Assembly: GCA_947487525.1 (NCBI GenBank)
Contig: CANKWR010000002.1
Coordinates: forward strand, 25,389 to 89,388
Source of the DNA: Bacteroidota bacterium
GTDB lineage: Bacteria > Bacteroidota > Bacteroidia > Chitinophagales > Chitinophagaceae
DNA: 64,000 nt
Reading direction: 5' to 3'
Positions 62,437 to 64,000 of the stretch are shown here, piece after piece (positions within the stretch are counted from its first letter, which is position 1; each line of letters begins with the position of its first letter). The notes below the pieces were generated by a model. The model was given only the letters and a program-made list of their open reading frames with translations, was not told where the DNA came from and did no database searches. A program made the position numbers and the translations under genes.

Positions 62437-63339
62437 ATGAAAAAAGTATTTTTAACAGGAGCAAATGGGTTTGTGGGAAAAAATCTAACTCTTTTTTTAC
62501 AAAAAAATACTACGATTTCTATTTCCACTTACGACAAAAATTTAGGTCATTTAGATATGAAAAATTTAGATGTTGTAATTCATTTAGCTGGTAAAGCGCA
62601 CGACCTTAATAATATCGCTAATCCACAGGATTATTATAATGTAAATACTGAATTAACCAAAAATGTATTTAATGCTTTTCTAGATTCACATGCAAAAGTA
62701 TTCATTACACTAAGCTCAGTTAAAGCCGTAGTCGACAATCTAAAAAATATCTTAACCGAAGAACAAATTCCTAACCCCATTACTCACTATGGCAAGAGTA
62801 AATTGTTAGCAGAGCAATATATTCTTTCACAGATTATTCCGGATGGTAAAAGAGTATATATATTAAGACCCTGTATGATACATGGTCCTGGAAATAAAGG
62901 AAATCTTAATTTATTATATAATAAAGTCCGCAAAGGTTTTCCATGGCCACTCGGGGCATTCGATAACAAAAGGTCTTTCTGTAGTATTGATAATCTTTGC
63001 TTTGTGATCAATGAGTTAATTCAGAATGATCAGATACCCTCAGGAGTATACAACATAGCGGATGATGAAGCGCTTTCAACCAATGAACTTATTAAACTAA
63101 TTGCAGAAAGTGAGGGTAAAAAGCCATTTATTTGGCATATTCCAAAGTTCATAATCAAATCAATTTCAAAAATTGGAGACTTGTTTAGATTGCCTCTCAA
63201 TACAGAGAGACTTGGTAAACTAACCGAATCCTTTATTGTTTCAAATCAAAAATTAATAAATGCCATTAATAAAACTTTGCCAGTTTCTACCAGGGAAGGG
63301 TTATTAAAAACATTTAATTCCTTTAACAATGCTAAATAG
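62437..63339 (+). CDS. NAD-dependent 4-keto reductase/epimerase (WbpV/WreQ-like)
   Basis: A 300-residue SDR: KKVFLTGANGFVGKNLTLFL, VVIHLAGKAHDLNN, serine in FITLSSVKAV, and Tyr-Lys in THYGKSKLLAEQYI. RPCMIHGPGNKGNLNLL and WPLGAFDNKRSFCSIDNL are common in SDRs paired with an initiating phosphoglycosyl transferase. Such enzymes reduce UDP-4-keto-6-deoxy-GlcNAc to UDP-D-QuiNAc or epimerise it. The WbpM-like enzyme encoded at 32011 would provide its substrate. It overlaps the next gene by 11 bp. Confidence 0.82.
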   Translation: MKKVFLTGANGFVGKNLTLFLQKNTTISISTYDKNLGHLDMKNLDVVIHLAGKAHDLNNIANPQDYYNVNTELTKNVFNAFLDSHAKVFITLSSVKAVVDNLKNILTEEQIPNPITHYGKSKLLAEQYILSQIIPDGKRVYILRPCMIHGPGNKGNLNLLYNKVRKGFPWPLGAFDNKRSFCSIDNLCFVINELIQNDQIPSGVYNIADDEALSTNELIKLIAESEGKKPFIWHIPKFIIKSISKIGDLFRLPLNTERLGKLTESFIVSNQKLINAINKTLPVSTREGLLKTFNSFNNAK

Positions 63340-63880
63340 GTTTTTCGCTCTTATTCTTTTAATTATCCTTTCCCCAATTTTTTTATTAGTGGCCATTGCT
63401 ATTTTAATTGAAGATGGTTATCCTTTCTTTTTCAATCAAAAACGTGTTGGCATTAACTATTCATTCTTCAATATTTACAAGTTTCGTAGTATGAAGAAAA
63501 ATACGCCGAACGTGGCAACACATCTTTTAATTAATCCGGAACAATATTTACTTAAAATTGGGAAATTCATTAGAAAAACTAGTTTAGATGAATTACCTAA
63601 TCTTATTAATATTATAAAAGGCGAAATGGTATTTGTTGGTCCTCGTCCAGCATTATTCAATCAAGATAATTTAATGGCATTTAGAGTTGCCACTGGAGTA
63701 TCTAAACTAAAACCTGGAATAACTGGTTGGGCACAAATTAATGGAAGAGATGAATTAACAATCCCCAAAAAAGTACAATTAGAGCAGGAGTATTTATATA
63801 AGAAGTCGTTACTATTTGACATTGAGATTATCATAAAAACATTTACTAATGTTTTGTTTAGGAAGGGGGTAAATCACTAG
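63329..63880 (+). CDS. Initiating phosphoglycosyl transferase (PglC/WcaJ type, short form)
   Basis: A 183-residue monotopic sugar-phosphate transferase that starts the repeat unit on undecaprenyl phosphate. The N-terminal re-entrant helix is FFALILLIILSPIFLLVAI. Then come the basic FNIYKFRSMKKNT, the catalytic Asp-Glu in KTSLDELPNLINIIKGEM, and GPRPALFNQDN and PGITGWAQINGRDELT. It is the minimal PglC-like form without extra membrane helices. Together with the preceding reductase, the first sugar is probably D-QuiNAc or a related 6-deoxy-HexNAc. Its stop overlaps a convergent gene. Confidence 0.92.
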   Translation: MLNRFFALILLIILSPIFLLVAIAILIEDGYPFFFNQKRVGINYSFFNIYKFRSMKKNTPNVATHLLINPEQYLLKIGKFIRKTSLDELPNLINIIKGEMVFVGPRPALFNQDNLMAFRVATGVSKLKPGITGWAQINGRDELTIPKKVQLEQEYLYKKSLLFDIEIIIKTFTNVLFRKGVNH

Positions 63881-64000
63881 TCTTTAATTAAATAAAATAA
63901 TCTTCCAATAATCTCTCTTATTCCAGTTTCTGTTAATCCTAAATTCACAGCACTAGGAATAAAGTCAATAAATGTGACTTTATTATTGCCACTAACTTTA
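63877..64000 (-). CDS. C-terminal fragment of an unidentified minus-strand gene
   Basis: An open frame on the minus strand enters from the right edge (first full codon 63999-63997) and stops at 63877. It gives 40 residues, including FIDFIPSAVNLGLTETGIR and ending GRLFYLIKD. It overlaps the phosphoglycosyl transferase stop by 4 bp in convergent orientation. No family is recognised from this fragment. The frame could be chance, but it is open for the whole available length. Confidence 0.4.
   Translation of the reverse strand, partial: KVSGNNKVTFIDFIPSAVNLGLTETGIREIIGRLFYLIKD

Overview
The window looks like chromosomal DNA from a Bacteroidota bacterium, most likely a member of the Chitinophagaceae or a close relative. 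The signs are low GC, few Shine-Dalgarno sequences, promoter -7 elements of the Bacteroidota TAnnTTTG type, a TonB-dependent receptor with an N-terminal carboxypeptidase-like domain, and protein sequences of Bacteroidota type. The assignment rests on recognition by eye, not on a search. No tRNA, rRNA, insertion sequence, integrase or CRISPR array was seen.

Positions 1-6.9 kb hold housekeeping genes: the tail of an unidentified gene, serC, a DUF1015 gene broken by a one-base frameshift, a long-chain acyl-CoA synthetase, an exported cyanophycinase-like peptidase, and a convergent helical-repeat protein of unknown function. Positions 7.1-20.6 kb form one long amino-acid operon, leuA-leuC-leuD-leuB-ilvD-ilvB-ilvN-ilvC-ilvA-thrA. 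It covers leucine and valine synthesis except the final transamination, and runs from aspartate towards threonine and isoleucine. It ends at a perfect 21-bp inverted repeat.

Positions 20.9-28.1 kb are a mixed envelope region: a nitroreductase, a lipoprotein with a cysteine-rich bacteriocin-like tail followed by a 55-residue membrane protein, an alkaline-phosphatase superfamily enzyme, a small exported protein ending in an RGPP motif ahead of a TonB-dependent receptor, and an M20 peptidase with a threonine-rich insert.

Positions 28.3-63.9 kb are a surface polysaccharide locus, entirely on the + strand and mostly with touching or overlapping genes. Its first three genes (SLBB export protein, Wzz-like protein, membrane-anchored FlaA1/WbpM-type dehydratase) match the base composition of the rest of the window. 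From about 33.96 kb the DNA becomes clearly more AT-rich, as expected of a transferred, strain-variable cassette. The cassette holds: (1) a legionaminic acid pathway of the GDP-linked Campylobacter type (legB, legC, a NeuD-type acetyltransferase, legI, legG, ptmE, legF, ptmF-like, ptmA-like); (2) a carbamoyltransferase, an unrecognised GT-B-like protein, a Wzx flippase, two acetyltransferases, a nucleotide-sugar epimerase, two GT2 glycosyltransferases and a Wzy-like polymerase; (3) an amidotransferase-HisH-HisF trio that probably makes an acetamidino sugar; (4) a CapE / 2-epimerase / RmlD-like set for an N-acetyl-L-6-deoxyhexosamine with a WbuB-like transferase; (5) a WbpV-like reductase and a PglC/WcaJ-type initiating phosphoglycosyl transferase. 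Together they predict a Wzx/Wzy-type polysaccharide carrying a legionaminic acid, possibly in its 5-acetamidino form.
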